Shown: positions 1 through 11,133, counted from the stretch's first letter. The stretch is DNA of 64,000 nucleotides from Terriglobales bacterium (GCA_025936825.1 JAICSO010000001.1:124001-188000); one strand, 5' to 3'. Translations and numbers: made by a program. Notes: generated by a model from the sequence alone, not told the origin.

Positions 1-2
1 CG

Positions 3-524
3 GAAGATCGCCAGGAAATTATGTTCCTCCGAGCGTCGGGCGATGAGCGGCAAAAGAAGTATGCCGAGGCCGAAGAACTCTTCCGCAAGCTGATTAAGGA
101 AGCTCCGGAAAACGCTGCGGCCCTCAACTATCTTGGCTACATGATGGCCGATCGAGGCGAGAACCTTGACGAAGCGCTGGGCATGATAAAGAAAGCTGTC
201 GATCAGGAACCGGCGAATGGCGCCTACCTCGACTCGCTTGGTTGGGCCTACTTCAAGCTCGGCAAGTACGACCTCGCGGAAGACAGTTTATTGAAGGCTT
301 CGCAACATGTGATGGGTGCTGACCCGACTGTGCAAGAGCACCTCGGCGACCTGTATCAGAAAACCGGCCGTCTGAAACTCGCGGCAGCGCACTGGGAGCG
401 CTCGGTAGCCGAGTGGAACAAAACGGTGGCCCCGGAAGTCGATCAAGAAGAGCTGGCGAAGGTGCAAAAGAAGTTGGAGTCCGCGAAGGTACGGCTGGCC
501 AAAGAGCAGGCGGAGACGAAGTAG
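3..524 (+). CDS. TPR protein, C-terminal fragment (5' end outside window)
   Basis: The reading frame is already open at base 3 and the first ATG (base 21) has no ribosome binding site, so this is the C-terminal part of a longer protein. It contains several tetratricopeptide-like helical pairs, recognisable by 'ALNYLGYMMADRG', 'YLDSLGWAYFKLGKY' and 'EHLGDLYQKTGRL', followed by a charged helical tail rich in Lys and Glu. TPR units form a superhelix that binds peptides or partner proteins; the partner cannot be inferred here. A good terminator follows. Confidence 0.85.
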   Translation, partial: EDRQEIMFLRASGDERQKKYAEAEELFRKLIKEAPENAAALNYLGYMMADRGENLDEALGMIKKAVDQEPANGAYLDSLGWAYFKLGKYDLAEDSLLKASQHVMGADPTVQEHLGDLYQKTGRLKLAAAHWERSVAEWNKTVAPEVDQEELAKVQKKLESAKVRLAKEQAETK

Positions 525-552
525 CGGCCGCCATCACGGGAAACAAACTACG

Positions 553-586
553 AAACGACAGTCGACTCGGCTGTCGTTTTTGTTTT
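553..586 (+). terminator. Rho-independent terminator after TPR gene
   Basis: AAACGACAG (553-561) pairs with CTGTCGTTT (571-579) and is followed by a T-rich run (TTTTTGTTTT). It lies 30 bases after the TPR stop codon. Confidence 0.85.
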
Positions 587-673
587 CACGAGTTCTTGCT
601 CCCGAGCCGGGGAGAATCGCCTTCACACTCCGTTGACCGTTAATGTTTTTCCAATCCATCTACAATCTGGAAT

Positions 674-1672
674 ATGCCATCCAGCTTCATCCAAGCGTTG
701 CCCAAGGCTGAGTTGCACCTTCATATGGAAGGCTCCGTCACACCCGCGACGCTGGTGGAGCTCCGCCAGCGGCACGGGAAGGCTGGCACACTGGCGGAAG
801 CGCAGGCCTTATATCAGTACAAAGACTTTCTCGGATTCCTCATGGCGTTCAAAACGCTCACCGAGGACCTGCAAACACCGGAAGATTACGAAATCGTCAC
901 GTATCGTCTGATGGAGCAGTTGAAGGCCCAGAACATTCTGCACGCGGAAGTCTATGTCTCGGCGGGGGTGTGCCTGTGGCGAAAGCAGGATTTCGATGCG
1001 ATCTTCGAAGGGCTGGAGAGCGGACGAGTACGCGGCGAGCGCGACTTTGGCGTCTCGCTGCTTTGGATATTCGATGCAGTGCGGCAGTTCGGTGCGGAGC
1101 CCGCGCGCAAAGTATTCGAGCTTGCGGTCAAATACCGCGATCGAAACGTCGTCGGCATCGGCATTGGCGGTGACGAGAAGAAAGGGCCTGCTGAGCTGTT
1201 TCGCGAGCAGTACGCCTACGCGGCGGAACACGGCTTGCGCTTGACCGCACATGCGGGGGAGTCAGACGGGCCGGAGTCCATCTGGGGGGCACTGAACCTG
1301 GCCGCGGAGCGAATTGGACATGGGCTGACGGCGATTGAAGACCGGGAGCTGATGGAAGAACTGTCCACTCGGCAAATTCCGATAGAGATTTGCCTGACCA
1401 GCAACTTGCGGACGGGTTGCTGTGCGAAGCTGCAGGATCATCCCGTGCGGCGCTACTTCGATCAAGGATTGATGATTACGCTGAATAGCGATGATCCGGC
1501 GATGTTCGGCTCGACGCTCAATCAGGAATATGAGCTGGCGCAGAAGGAATTCGGCTTCACCGACGAGCATTTGCGCGAGCTGGCGCGGAATTCGTTTGAG
1601 GCATCTTTCCTGCCGGCGGAGAAGAAGATCGCCTTCCTCGATCTGCTGGACGCGGCTGCTGCTCGAAAGTAA
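674..1672 (+). CDS. add: Adenosine deaminase family protein
   Basis: A 332-residue zinc amidohydrolase of the adenosine deaminase family, which hydrolyses the 6-amino group of adenosine-type nucleosides in purine salvage. The metal and catalytic residues are visible: His15 and His17 in 'ELHLHMEG', His193 and Glu196 in 'HAGE', His216 in 'RIGHG', and Asp273-Asp274 in 'SDDP'. Length is normal for the bacterial enzyme. Some acidobacterial family members act on aminodeoxyfutalosine in menaquinone synthesis; the sequence alone does not separate the two and no mqn gene is nearby. It stands alone, with a terminator before it and a repeat element after it. Confidence 0.9.
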   Translation: MPSSFIQALPKAELHLHMEGSVTPATLVELRQRHGKAGTLAEAQALYQYKDFLGFLMAFKTLTEDLQTPEDYEIVTYRLMEQLKAQNILHAEVYVSAGVCLWRKQDFDAIFEGLESGRVRGERDFGVSLLWIFDAVRQFGAEPARKVFELAVKYRDRNVVGIGIGGDEKKGPAELFREQYAYAAEHGLRLTAHAGESDGPESIWGALNLAAERIGHGLTAIEDRELMEELSTRQIPIEICLTSNLRTGCCAKLQDHPVRRYFDQGLMITLNSDDPAMFGSTLNQEYELAQKEFGFTDEHLRELARNSFEASFLPAEKKIAFLDLLDAAAARK

Positions 1673-1680
1673 AAACCTTT

Positions 1681-1905
1681 TCACCACAGGGACACAGAGA
1701 AGAACTTCTTCTCCACGGATTCACGCGGATAAACGCGGATCAAAATAAGCGCTCCGACCCTGTGTCTTGATTTGCTTCGGATTGGCTGCGGAGAAGCTAT
1801 TTGAGCAGAATGTGTTTTTGAAAGGGTGCGGCTTACAGCCGCACCGTACCTTGTCAAATATCGAAACGGTCTTGAAATCCGCGTCTATCCGTGTAAATGC
1901 GGGGA
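1681..1905. repeat. Composite inverted repeat element (CCACGGATT / CACAGGGACACAG words)
   Basis: A 225-base element fills the gap between add and the radical SAM gene. It begins with a CACCACAGGGACACAGAG word (1682-1699), then a left arm of CCACGGATT-type words (1711-1740) whose inverted partner lies at 1877-1902. Inside is a perfect hairpin, GGTGCGGC (1825-1832) with GCCGCACC (1838-1845). I see no gene in 1673-2003. Related elements lie at 4912, 22141 and 58328. Confidence 0.75.
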
Positions 1906-2003
1906 ATGAAGTTGCGGTTTCACCGTTCGCTGCCCAGATTCCCCATACGCTGTTGAGCAATATGCACTTAGGCTCGATCTATGTTTAAATAACAAAATCC
2001 AGT

Positions 2004-3029
2004 ATGCCGTCTAAGCCGTCCAAATTGCGCCGCCACTGGGCCGATCTTACCCGCGGAATCCATGGCTGGGGCAAGATTGCTGGGGGATTTCTTTCTTCCC
2101 AGCACCCGCTGCTCGCGCACATCATCCCGATGCGTCGCTGCAATCTCGCCTGCAAATACTGCAATGAGTACGACGACGTTTCCAAGCCCGTGCCGACCGA
2201 GGTCATGTTCCGGCGCGTGGACAAGCTGGGCAACTTTGGCACGTCGGTGATTACTATCAGCGGGGGCGAGCCGCTGCTACATCCGGACCTCGACCAGATC
2301 ATTCGTCGTATTCGCCAGAATGGCGCAGTGGCGGGGATGATCACAAACGGCTACCTGCTGGTTCCCGATCGCATTGAGCGGCTGAATCGCGCGGGCCTCG
2401 AATGGCTGCAGATTTCTATCGACAACGTCAACCCCGACGATGTCTCCAAGAAGAGCCTGAAGGTGCTCGACAAGAAGCTGCAGATGCTCGCGGAATACGC
2501 CACCTTCCACGTAAACATCAATTCAGTGGTCGGCGGGGGTGTGCACAATCCAGGCGACGCTCTGGTAATTGGAAAGCGCGCGATGGAGTTGGGATTCAGC
2601 TCGACGATCGGCATCATTCACGATGGCGACGGACAGCTTCAGCCCTTGGGAGATGAAGAGCGCCGCATCTATCACGAGATGAAGAATCTGGAGAAGCGCA
2701 GCTTTTCGAGAATCAATTCTTTCCAGGACAATATCGCGCTGGGCCGTCCGAACCAGTGGCGCTGCCGTGCGGGCGCGCGTTATCTGTACATCTGCGAAGA
2801 CGGGCTGGTGCACTACTGCTCACAGCAGCGCGGCTTTCCGGCGATCCCGCTAGAGAAGTACACCATGGACGACATTCGCCGCGAGTATCTGACCGAGAAG
2901 TCATGCGCACCACATTGCACGGTTTCGTGCGTGCATCAGGTTTCGATTTTTGACTTCTGGCGTGCTCCGCAGCGGCCCGCGCCGGCACCAACCGGCAGCG
3001 AAGCGGGCGGCTTGGTGCAGATCGAATAG
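2004..3029 (+). CDS. Radical SAM protein with SPASM-like C-terminal cysteines
   Basis: A 341-residue radical SAM enzyme. The [4Fe-4S] cluster motif CxxxCxxC is Cys46, Cys50 and Cys53 in '[13 protein letters not shown]', and '[13 protein letters not shown]' is the SAM-binding GGE segment. The C-terminal third has more cysteines ('[16 protein letters not shown]', 'HYCSQQRG', '[10 protein letters not shown]') that look like an auxiliary-cluster (SPASM/twitch) region, as in peptide-modifying and dehydrogenase members. No substrate peptide gene or maturase partner is adjacent, so the substrate is unknown. The tail after about residue 315 is Pro/Ala-rich and probably disordered. Confidence 0.85.
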   Translation: MPSKPSKLRRHWADLTRGIHGWGKIAGGFLSSQHPLLAHIIPMRRCNLACKYCNEYDDVSKPVPTEVMFRRVDKLGNFGTSVITISGGEPLLHPDLDQIIRRIRQNGAVAGMITNGYLLVPDRIERLNRAGLEWLQISIDNVNPDDVSKKSLKVLDKKLQMLAEYATFHVNINSVVGGGVHNPGDALVIGKRAMELGFSSTIGIIHDGDGQLQPLGDEERRIYHEMKNLEKRSFSRINSFQDNIALGRPNQWRCRAGARYLYICEDGLVHYCSQQRGFPAIPLEKYTMDDIRREYLTEKSCAPHCTVSCVHQVSIFDFWRAPQRPAPAPTGSEAGGLVQIE

Positions 3030-3045
3030 CTCTCTCGTCAGCGAT

Positions 3046-3159
3046 GTCATTCCGAGCCGGGGTCACGGCGAGCAATCTGCTGTCCTCGCTCCAGAAGAAT
3101 CTTCTTTCATCCCACAGAAAAGCAGGTTCCTCACTGCTGAAGCAGTTCGGAATGACATC
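3046..3159. repeat. Inverted repeat of the GTCATTCCGAG family
   Basis: GTCATTCCGAG (3046-3055) at the left and CGGAATGACATC (3148-3159) at the right form an inverted pair, with AGCAATCTGCTGTCC and AGCAGGTTCCTCACTGCTG segments between. Partial copies occur at 6137-6177 and 40728-40789. Nothing coding is seen here. Confidence 0.75.
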
Positions 3160-3312
3160 TGACCGATGAGGCCAGTAGGTCCGATGAATGCTTTTCTGTG
3201 TTAGCTTGTTGGGGCAGCGTGCATCCGGCGTAGCTGCATCCAACGTTTTCTGTTTTTCTGCCTCGCCGGCTCAGGGGTTCTGGGTCGAGCACCTAGAAAG
3301 CGAGTTCGCGAC

Positions 3313-4191
3313 ATGAAAGTTTGCAAAGCGGTATTTCCAGCTGCGGGATTGGGCACGCGTTTTCTTCCCGCCACCAAGGCGCAGCCCAAGGAAATGCTTC
3401 CGCTGGTCGATAAGCCCATCATCCAGTACGGCGTAGAAGAGGCGCTGGCCGCCGGTTGCGACCAGATCATCATGGTCACTGGCCGCGGCAAGACCGCGAT
3501 TGAAGACCACTTCGATACCAGTTTCGAGCTGGAAAGAATTCTGGAAGAAAAAAAGAAGACCGACTTGCTGAAGGTTGTGCGGCAGATCTCCGACATGATC
3601 CATCTGGCTTATGTTCGCCAGAAAGAAGCGCTCGGGCTGGGTCATGCCGTGCTAACGGCGCGCGAACTGGTCGGCAATGAACCGTTCGCCGTTTTGCTTG
3701 CCGATGACGTGATTGATGCGGAGACTCCGGTTCTCAAGCAGATGATGCGCGTGTTCGAGCAGGTGCAGTGCTCGGTAGTTGCGACACAGATTGTGGAAGG
3801 CGCGGCCATCTCGGCTTATGGCGTCCTCGATGTGAAGCCCGTGGAAGGGCACTTTGGCGGAAGACTTTATGAAGTCCTGAACATGGTAGAAAAGCCAAAG
3901 TTCGAGGACGCGCCCTCTAACCTGGCGATCATCGGGAGGTACATTCTGACGCCTGCGATTTTCGACATACTCACAAAGACGGGGACTGGCGCGGGGGGGG
4001 AATTACAACTGACTGATGGTCTACGCGGCCTGCTTAAGAAGGAAAAGATGTACGCCTATGTCTATGAAGGCCGCCGCCATGATACCGGCGATAAGCTCGG
4101 CTTCCTGAAAGCCACGGTCGAGTTTGCGCTCAAGCGGGAAGATCTGGGCGGGCCCCTTCGCGAATATTTGCGTGGGCTGAAGCTGGATTGA
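3313..4191 (+). CDS. galU: UTP--glucose-1-phosphate uridylyltransferase
   Basis: A 292-residue GalU, which makes UDP-glucose from UTP and glucose-1-phosphate for LPS, capsule and trehalose synthesis. The N-terminal nucleotidyltransferase signature 'GLGTRFLPATKAQPKEMLP' is intact, and 'VLLADDVID' carries the metal-binding Asp pair. Full-length compared with bacterial GalU. An Ig-like exported protein starts 9 bases downstream and is probably cotranscribed; lpxD follows after a repeat element, so this is an envelope-precursor neighbourhood. Confidence 0.95.
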   Translation: MKVCKAVFPAAGLGTRFLPATKAQPKEMLPLVDKPIIQYGVEEALAAGCDQIIMVTGRGKTAIEDHFDTSFELERILEEKKKTDLLKVVRQISDMIHLAYVRQKEALGLGHAVLTARELVGNEPFAVLLADDVIDAETPVLKQMMRVFEQVQCSVVATQIVEGAAISAYGVLDVKPVEGHFGGRLYEVLNMVEKPKFEDAPSNLAIIGRYILTPAIFDILTKTGTGAGGELQLTDGLRGLLKKEKMYAYVYEGRRHDTGDKLGFLKATVEFALKREDLGGPLREYLRGLKLD

Positions 4192-4200
4192 AGCCCTTCT

Positions 4201-4896
4201 ATGAGTCATCCGCCAGAACGATGGCAATTTGTGTATGAGCGGGTTGGCTTCGCCGTTCTGCTCCTGCTCGCGGTGATGGCGAGCGCGTCCCCCCAGGATC
4301 CACAGGCCACAGTCACCATCGCAACAAAAGAACTTCCAGCCGCTACTTTGTGGAATCGGTATACCTTCCAATTTCAGGCTGACGGAGGCCTGGAGCCGTA
4401 CCATTGGCGGGCGGTCAGTGGGTCACTACCACGCGGGTTAGAGCTGCAGGACTCGGGACACATCATGGGCGTCGTGAATCAGGCGGGTGAGCTCGATTTC
4501 CTTATTCAGGCGACCGACCGAACCGGTGCTCGCAGCCAGCCGAAGAAATTCACGCTCGCCGTTGAGCCCCCGTTGAGGGCCGACTGGCTCAACAAATCGA
4601 AGGTAAACGGAAATCGCATTGATGGCTCGGTGAAAGTGTCGAACACCACAGGCCGCGATTTCGATCTCACGTTCGTTGTGCTGGCGGTCAATGACATTGG
4701 ACGTGCGACCGCGATCGGATACCAACATTTTCCCCTGAAGAAGAACACTCGGGACCAGGAATTGCCGTTTGGTGATTCGCTGTCGCCAGGGAATTACGTC
4801 GTGAACGTGGACCTGGTGGGTGAAGAACCAGTCTCCCGGACCATCTTCCGCAGCCGACTGGTGGCTCCGAAGCAGACCATTGCGCAAAGCCCGTAG
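4201..4896 (+). CDS. Exported protein with putative Ig-like domain
   Basis: A 231-residue protein with an N-terminal hydrophobic segment (about residues 16-30, 'AVLLLLAVMASAS') that fits a signal peptide or anchor. Residues 40-125 have the pattern of the putative Ig fold found in many acidobacterial surface proteins ('YHWRAVSGSLPRGLEL ... GHIMGVVNQAGELDF'), followed by a second beta-rich domain with no name I can give. It starts 9 bases after galU. A periplasmic or surface location is inferred; no catalytic motif is visible. Confidence 0.75.
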   Translation: MSHPPERWQFVYERVGFAVLLLLAVMASASPQDPQATVTIATKELPAATLWNRYTFQFQADGGLEPYHWRAVSGSLPRGLELQDSGHIMGVVNQAGELDFLIQATDRTGARSQPKKFTLAVEPPLRADWLNKSKVNGNRIDGSVKVSNTTGRDFDLTFVVLAVNDIGRATAIGYQHFPLKKNTRDQELPFGDSLSPGNYVVNVDLVGEEPVSRTIFRSRLVAPKQTIAQSP

Positions 4897-4911
4897 GGGA
4901 GCGCAATTCAT

Positions 4912-4991
4912 TTCCACGGATTCACACTGATAAACACGCATTTGAAGTTGTTGGTCTCAAAATCGGTGTTCATCCGCGTCAATCCGTGGAG
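4912..4991. repeat. Short palindromic element, CCACGGATT family
   Basis: The left arm (4912-4943) and right arm (4959-4991) are imperfect inverted copies of a CCACGGATTnACRCGGATrAACAC unit separated by about 15 bases, so the RNA would fold into one long hairpin. It sits between the Ig-like gene and lpxD. Confidence 0.8.
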
Positions 4992-5059
4992 AAGAAGCTC
5001 TGGGAAGCTTCGAAATGGCGTGCTTTTCTTTCTCCCTGCAAACGTATAAAACAAGTGCC

Positions 5060-6067
5060 ATGCCAAGCGTTGGGGAAATCGCGCGCGCCATTGGCGCACG
5101 GGTCAATGGGGACGAGAAGGTTGAGATTTCCGGCGTTGCGAGTATCGCTGGGGCGTCTTCCGGCGATCTCGTGTTTGTCGAAGACCAGCAGCACTTAGTA
5201 GAAGCCCTGAAATCAGCAGCGGGCGCGGTGATTTCGGACAAACCTGCTGGCATCGCCGCGAATACGAAGCCCATCCTGATTGCTGTACATCCGAAACTTG
5301 CGTTCGCCCGCGCAGCAGCTCTGATTGCGTCAGCTCCCCACAACAGCGCGCAACATCGTGCCCGCGGTGTTCATCCCAGCGTGATTGTGCTTCCCTCGGC
5401 TACAGTCGCCCAAGACGTCACCATTGGCCCGTGGACATTTGTCGGCGAGGGTGCGCGTATTGGAGAGAGGACATGGATTGCCACGGGATGCATGATCGGT
5501 CGCGGCGTCCAGATCGGCGTCGATTGCAGGATCCATCCGAATGTCACCATCTATCCCGGTACGCGCATCGGAAATGGCGCGACAATTCACGCAGGGGCGG
5601 TGCTGGGAAGCGATGGCTTCGGCTATGTTCGCGATCCCGAGAGCGGACGGTATGAGAATTTTCCGCAGATCGGGAAACTGGAAATTGAAGACGACGTTGA
5701 GATCGGCGCCAACACGACCATTGATCGCGGAGCGCTGGAGGTCACCCGTATTGGCCGCGGGACGAAGATCGATAACCTGGTGCACATCGGGCACAACTGC
5801 CGGATCGGTGAGAACGTGATCATTGCCGCGCAGGTGGGTTTTTCCGGCAGCGTGGTCGTTGAAGACAACGCGGTGATCGGCGGGCAAGTGGGCGTGGGCG
5901 AGCATGCTCGCATCCAAGAAGGGGTGATGCTCGGGGGGCAAGCAGGCGTTCTGCCGAAAAAGATTTTGAGAGGAAAGGGCGTTGCGTTCTGGGGAACTCC
6001 GGCGAAGCCCTTGCGAGAGTACCTGAAGAGTTTGGCGGCGCTGGCTCGGTTGGGGAAACGAGAATAG
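5060..6067 (+). CDS. lpxD: UDP-3-O-acylglucosamine N-acyltransferase
   Basis: LpxD adds the N-linked 3-hydroxyacyl chain to UDP-3-O-acylglucosamine, the third step of lipid A synthesis. An N-terminal uridine-binding domain ('[19 protein letters not shown]') is followed by a left-handed beta-helix of hexapeptide repeats ('[19 protein letters not shown]', '[18 protein letters not shown]') with the active-site region 'NLVHIGHN'. The frame also allows an ATG at 5015, but that adds 15 residues unlike the family; the ATG at 5060 begins where LpxD proteins usually begin. Neither has a strong ribosome binding site. About 335 residues, normal length. Confidence 0.93.
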   Translation: MPSVGEIARAIGARVNGDEKVEISGVASIAGASSGDLVFVEDQQHLVEALKSAAGAVISDKPAGIAANTKPILIAVHPKLAFARAAALIASAPHNSAQHRARGVHPSVIVLPSATVAQDVTIGPWTFVGEGARIGERTWIATGCMIGRGVQIGVDCRIHPNVTIYPGTRIGNGATIHAGAVLGSDGFGYVRDPESGRYENFPQIGKLEIEDDVEIGANTTIDRGALEVTRIGRGTKIDNLVHIGHNCRIGENVIIAAQVGFSGSVVVEDNAVIGGQVGVGEHARIQEGVMLGGQAGVLPKKILRGKGVAFWGTPAKPLREYLKSLAALARLGKRE

Positions 6068-6136
6068 TTTCGGGATCAAGGCGGGTATGACTTCAACTGT
6101 GCCGAAGGGTCAAGGCCAGGGCTGTAGCCGCGCTGA

Positions 6137-6177
6137 AAGCAGGTTCCTCACCGCTAAAGCGGTTCGGAATGACATCA
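6137..6177. repeat. Half copy of the GTCATTCCGAG family repeat
   Basis: The right half (AGCAGGTTCCTCACCGCTA ... CGGAATGACATC) of the element seen whole at 3046-3159, ending 7 bases before the next start codon. Confidence 0.7.
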
Positions 6178-6184
6178 GAGAGTT

Positions 6185-6799
6185 ATGGCGATCATAGTTG
6201 TCGGTGGACACTCACGAAATGTTGGCAAGACCAGCGTAGTAGCTGGCTTGATTGCCGCTCTGCCTGCGTTCAACTGGACTGCTTTCAAGATCACGCAGTT
6301 CGGGCATGGCCGGTGCTGGCTGAACGGCGAGCCTTGCGACTGTGCACCGGTGGACCGATGCTGGGCGGTGACAGAGGAACAGGATCGGTCGGGGAAATCA
6401 GACTCGTCTCGGTTTCTGGTGGCGGGCGCGAAACGCGCCTTCTGGGTGCGCACGGAACAGGGACGATTGCATGAAGCGATACCTGCGATTCAGCGCAAAA
6501 TCGCCGAGACGGAGAACGTGATCATCGAGTCGAACAGCATTTTGCAGTTTGTCGATCCCAACCTGTACATTACGGTGCTCGATCCAGCGACCGAGGATTT
6601 CAAATCGTCAGCGCAGAAATACCTTGAGCGTGCGGATGCGGTGGTGCTGCACGGGAATCAAGACACGCCCCTCTGGAAAGAAGTGAAAGTAGAAATGTTT
6701 GGAGGCATTCCGGCATTCCGAATTGCTCCCCCGAAATATGTCACTGACGATCTGGTCGCATTTACGGCTGACCGTCTCGGAGTTGGTGCAGTCCGCTGA
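6185..6799 (+). CDS. MobB-like P-loop NTPase with Cys cluster
   Basis: A 204-residue protein with an N-terminal Walker A motif, GGHSRNVGKTS (residues 7-17), the form seen in MobB and related GTP-binding adaptor proteins of molybdopterin cofactor synthesis. Residues 42-60 carry four cysteines (44, 51, 53, 59) in 'GRCWLNGEPCDCAPVDRCW', which could bind metal. 'VIIESNSIL' near residue 117 fits the beta strand that follows the switch region. It lies between lpxD and lnt, away from the moa/moe cluster at 14-17 kb, so a role in that pathway is possible but not shown. Confidence 0.65.
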   Translation: MAIIVVGGHSRNVGKTSVVAGLIAALPAFNWTAFKITQFGHGRCWLNGEPCDCAPVDRCWAVTEEQDRSGKSDSSRFLVAGAKRAFWVRTEQGRLHEAIPAIQRKIAETENVIIESNSILQFVDPNLYITVLDPATEDFKSSAQKYLERADAVVLHGNQDTPLWKEVKVEMFGGIPAFRIAPPKYVTDDLVAFTADRLGVGAVR

Positions 6800-6884
6800 A
6801 GCGGGCTCAGCGGTTTGACTCGTGTCAGACAAGAATATCCGACCCACACGGACAACGCATCGCTCCTGGTATTCTTCTCCAGCG

Positions 6885-8458
6885 ATGTTCGAGATCGAGA
6901 AAAGCGCGTGGCCATTGGCGATTCTCTCAGCCATCCTGCAAGTTGTAGTTTTTCCGCTACCCAATCTTTACGTGCTCAGCTGGGTAGCCGTAGCGCCGCT
7001 GCTAGTAGCCGTCCTGCGCGCGCGCAGACCGGGGCCACTGCAGCTCGAAGGCAGCATCAAGCTGCTCCCGGCTTTGCCGCTACAGGGATTTTTGCTCGGC
7101 TACGTTTGCGGCATCCTCTGGTACGCGGGCAATTGCTACTGGGTTTACAACACGATGAAGCAGTATGGCGGGATTGGGACGCTCGGTGCCGCCGGGCTGC
7201 TTCTGCTTTTCTGTTTATATCTCGGCCTATACCACGGAGTTTTCGGCCTGGTTACGGCCCTGGTTGCGCGCAGGTCAGTGCGGGCCGCCTTGCTTGCGGC
7301 GCCATTCGTCTGGGTGGCGCTCGAGCTTGCGCGCACACGAATCAGCGGATTTCCCTGGGACCTGCTGGGTATTTCCCAGGCAGACAACATCCCCCTCGTG
7401 CGCCTGGCGCGGGCAACCGGCGTTTGTGGGATCTCCCTGGAGATCATGATTGTGAACACCGCGTTCGCGGCAGCGTGGCTGATTCGGAGGAACCGGCGCA
7501 CGTCGTTGTTGTTTGCGGCATTTGCCGCCGCCTTCGTGTTGCAGATTGCACGCTGGATGCCGGTCCCAGCCTTTCCCACCGATCGTTCCGCGGTGCTGGT
7601 GCAGGAGAACGTGCCTGTCCTGGACAACTCTGATTGGACGCGCCAGTACTTCGAGCAGACTCTTACAGACCTGACGAATATCAGTCGCAGCCAGTCGAGT
7701 ACGCCCGCTCCCGGATTAATCGTATGGCCCGAATCGCCGGCGCCGTTCTACAGCGGCGATCCTGAATTTCGTCGTGGGATCACGCAGCTTGCGACCGAGT
7801 CCCATGCGTGGGTTGTGGCGGGCAATGTCGGGGCAGAGTCGAACGGGTCGCCGTCGCAGAACGCGACCACAATTTTCAATTCGGCATCTCTTGTGAGTCC
7901 TTCCGGCGAGTGGGTCGCGCGTTACGACAAGGCTCATCTGGTTCCATTCGGCGAGTATGTGCCGTTCAAACAGCTGCTCGGCTTTGCCGGAGGTCTGACC
8001 AAGGAAGTCGGCGACTTCACGGCGGGAACAACCCGCCTGCCACTACCAGCTGGCGACGAGAAGCTCGGAATTTTCATCTGCTATGAATCCATTTTCCCGG
8101 ACGAGATTCGCCAGTTCGCGAAATCAGGCGCGCAGGTCCTCGTGAATATTTCCAATGACGGTTGGTACGGCGACAGCGGCGCCTATGCTCAGCACCTCAA
8201 GCAAGCCCGCATGCGAGCTATCGAAAACGACCGTTGGTTGCTGCGCGACACCAACACCGGCGTGACGGCGGCCATCGATCCTTACGGACGCATCACCCAG
8301 ACTGTGCCGCGCAAAGTGCGCACGTCCCTCGTCACGAATTACGGATTGGTGAACGACACCACGTTCTACACGCGCCACGGCGACTGGCTGGCGTACGTGT
8401 GTGCGATAATTTCCATAGTCGCCCTCGCGATTTCATCTACTCCCGGAAAAGGCAAAGC

Positions 8459-8462
<4 letters not shown>
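6885..8462 (+). CDS. lnt: Apolipoprotein N-acyltransferase
   Basis: Lnt transfers the third acyl chain to the N-terminal Cys of lipoproteins in the inner membrane. The N-terminal half is hydrophobic with several membrane helices; the C-terminal half is a nitrilase-type domain with Glu in 'VWPESPAPF', Lys in 'ARYDKAHLVPFGEYVPF' and the nucleophile Cys in 'GIFICYESIFP'. A GTG at 6822 is in frame, but the ATG at 6885 starts directly before the first membrane helix and is preferred. Its stop overlaps the prfB start (ATGA at 8459-8462), so the two are translationally linked. Confidence 0.93.
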
Positions 8463-9578
<1,116 letters not shown>

Positions 9579-9581
9579 CTC

Positions 9582-9727
9582 AGGTTTCAGGTTTTAGGCT
9601 CACGCTTTAGGCTACAGAAGTCTGTTTTTGGTACGAAGTCTGAGCCCAACCTCCTGCTTGGGATGCCCAGGGCAATGAAGCCTAGGGCCTAGCGCCTGAC
9701 CTCTGACACCTGAAACCTGAAACCTGG
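9582..9727. repeat. Inverted repeat of TTTCAGGTTTCAGG words
   Basis: CTCAGGTTTCAGG words at 9579-9614 face inverted words at 9678-9727 (CCTAGCGCCTGAC, ACACCTGAAACCTG). Related copies lie at 15651, 17470, 27628 and 49475. It fills most of the gap after prfB. Confidence 0.75.
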
Positions 9728-9826
9728 AGTCTCACGCCCGTATCTTCCGTAACCATTACTAGACCGAAATTGCTGGCAACACAGCGCACCCATGCGCGAT
9801 TCTGTAAGGTCAGGAGTTGTGTGCCC

Positions 9827-11116
9827 ATGGCTCGCATGCTGGACCTAATTCGCGCCTCTGCAGTTTCGCAGCACCAGATGATGTCTGCCGCCCGGGGTGC
9901 GCTCCGCGTCCCCACAGAGGAGATGCTCGAAATCCTGGTGTACGTCGCCGAGCACAACAAGATTTTCGGCGAGCAGGCGCGGCTCACGCTGGCGGGTTGG
10001 GATGAGTCCTCGGCGAAGGAGATCGTTGCCAATCCAAACACGCCCAAAGACATTCTCGATTACTGGGTATCTCCGAAGAACATTCGATCCACGCTGTTCG
10101 TCCTACTGCTTGAGAACCCTTCGGTCCAAATGACGAAGCTCGGGGAGCTCGCGGTGACCCTCAAAGGTGAGTTAATCGATCTGATGATCGCCAGCCCCCG
10201 GGTGCGAGCCTCAAAGCAGGTTTTAAACGATCTTAGTGGAAACCATAATCTCAGCGGCGTGCAATCGGCGCGAGTGCAGGCGCTGATCAATGGAACAGAT
10301 TACGTTGAGCCGAAGGTCGAGGCAGAACAGGCACAGGCAGCCTCGGTCCCACCTGCGTCACAGCAGCCAGGAGAGTCACCAGCACCATCAACTGGCGCAC
10401 CCGCAGAGCCAGCGGATCCGGAAACTGAGAAGGCGGTAGCGGCTTTCATCACCGAGCATGCAGCGGAAATTGCCGCCGAAGGTGACAAGCCGTTTCAGGC
10501 AATCGGCGGAATTTACGAAAGCGAAGGTCACGCGGAGGAGCCCGCGGCAGTGACAACAACCGCGTCAGCCCCAACTGCTCCTGCTGCAGTCACAACCATT
10601 GCGACACCGGCCGGTGCCGCGACAGCCGCCAAGCCTGCATTGACCAATAAACCTTCACCTCACAAAATACACGTCGATCCTCAGAACGAGCAGCGAGGCA
10701 GCGTCCTCCAGAAGATTGCAAAGCTCGATATCAAAGGCCGTATTCAACTGGCCATGAAAGGCACGAAAGAAGAACGGTCGATCCTCGTCCGAGACGGAAC
10801 CAAGATCGTCGCCCTGGCAGTGCTGGATTCGCCAAAAATTACAGACGGCGAGGTGGAGAAGTTTGCCAGCCAGAAAAACGTGCTCGAAGCCGTGTTGCGC
10901 TACATTCCGATGAAACGGCGTTTCGCAAAGAACTATGCCGTGATCCGCAATCTGGTTTTCAATCCCCGCACTCCGCTGGACGTCGCTCTTGGACTCATGA
11001 AGAACCTGCTCACGGTTGACCTCAAGAACCTTTCCGGCAATAAGGAAGTCTCCGAGACAATCCGCAAACTCGCGCTGCGCATGTTCAAGCAGAAACTCGA
11101 GCCCGGTAACCGGTGA
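9827..11116 (+). CDS. Hypothetical protein, two helical domains joined by Ala/Pro linker
   Basis: A 429-residue protein of unknown function. The N-terminal part (to about residue 150) is alpha-helical with HEAT-like repetition ('ANPNTPKDILDYW', 'LLENPSVQMTKL'), the middle (about 165-300) is a low-complexity Ala/Pro/Thr/Glu linker, and the C-terminal part repeats the helical pattern ('LDSPKITDGEVEKFA', 'FNPRTPLDVALGLM'). No signal peptide or catalytic motif. A frame extension to 9770 exists, but AGGAG at 9812-9816 places the start at the ATG at 9827. I infer a cytoplasmic scaffold or binding protein. Confidence 0.75.
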   Translation: MARMLDLIRASAVSQHQMMSAARGALRVPTEEMLEILVYVAEHNKIFGEQARLTLAGWDESSAKEIVANPNTPKDILDYWVSPKNIRSTLFVLLLENPSVQMTKLGELAVTLKGELIDLMIASPRVRASKQVLNDLSGNHNLSGVQSARVQALINGTDYVEPKVEAEQAQAASVPPASQQPGESPAPSTGAPAEPADPETEKAVAAFITEHAAEIAAEGDKPFQAIGGIYESEGHAEEPAAVTTTASAPTAPAAVTTIATPAGAATAAKPALTNKPSPHKIHVDPQNEQRGSVLQKIAKLDIKGRIQLAMKGTKEERSILVRDGTKIVALAVLDSPKITDGEVEKFASQKNVLEAVLRYIPMKRRFAKNYAVIRNLVFNPRTPLDVALGLMKNLLTVDLKNLSGNKEVSETIRKLALRMFKQKLEPGNR

Positions 11117-11133
11117 GTTCTTCGCGGCCCTGA

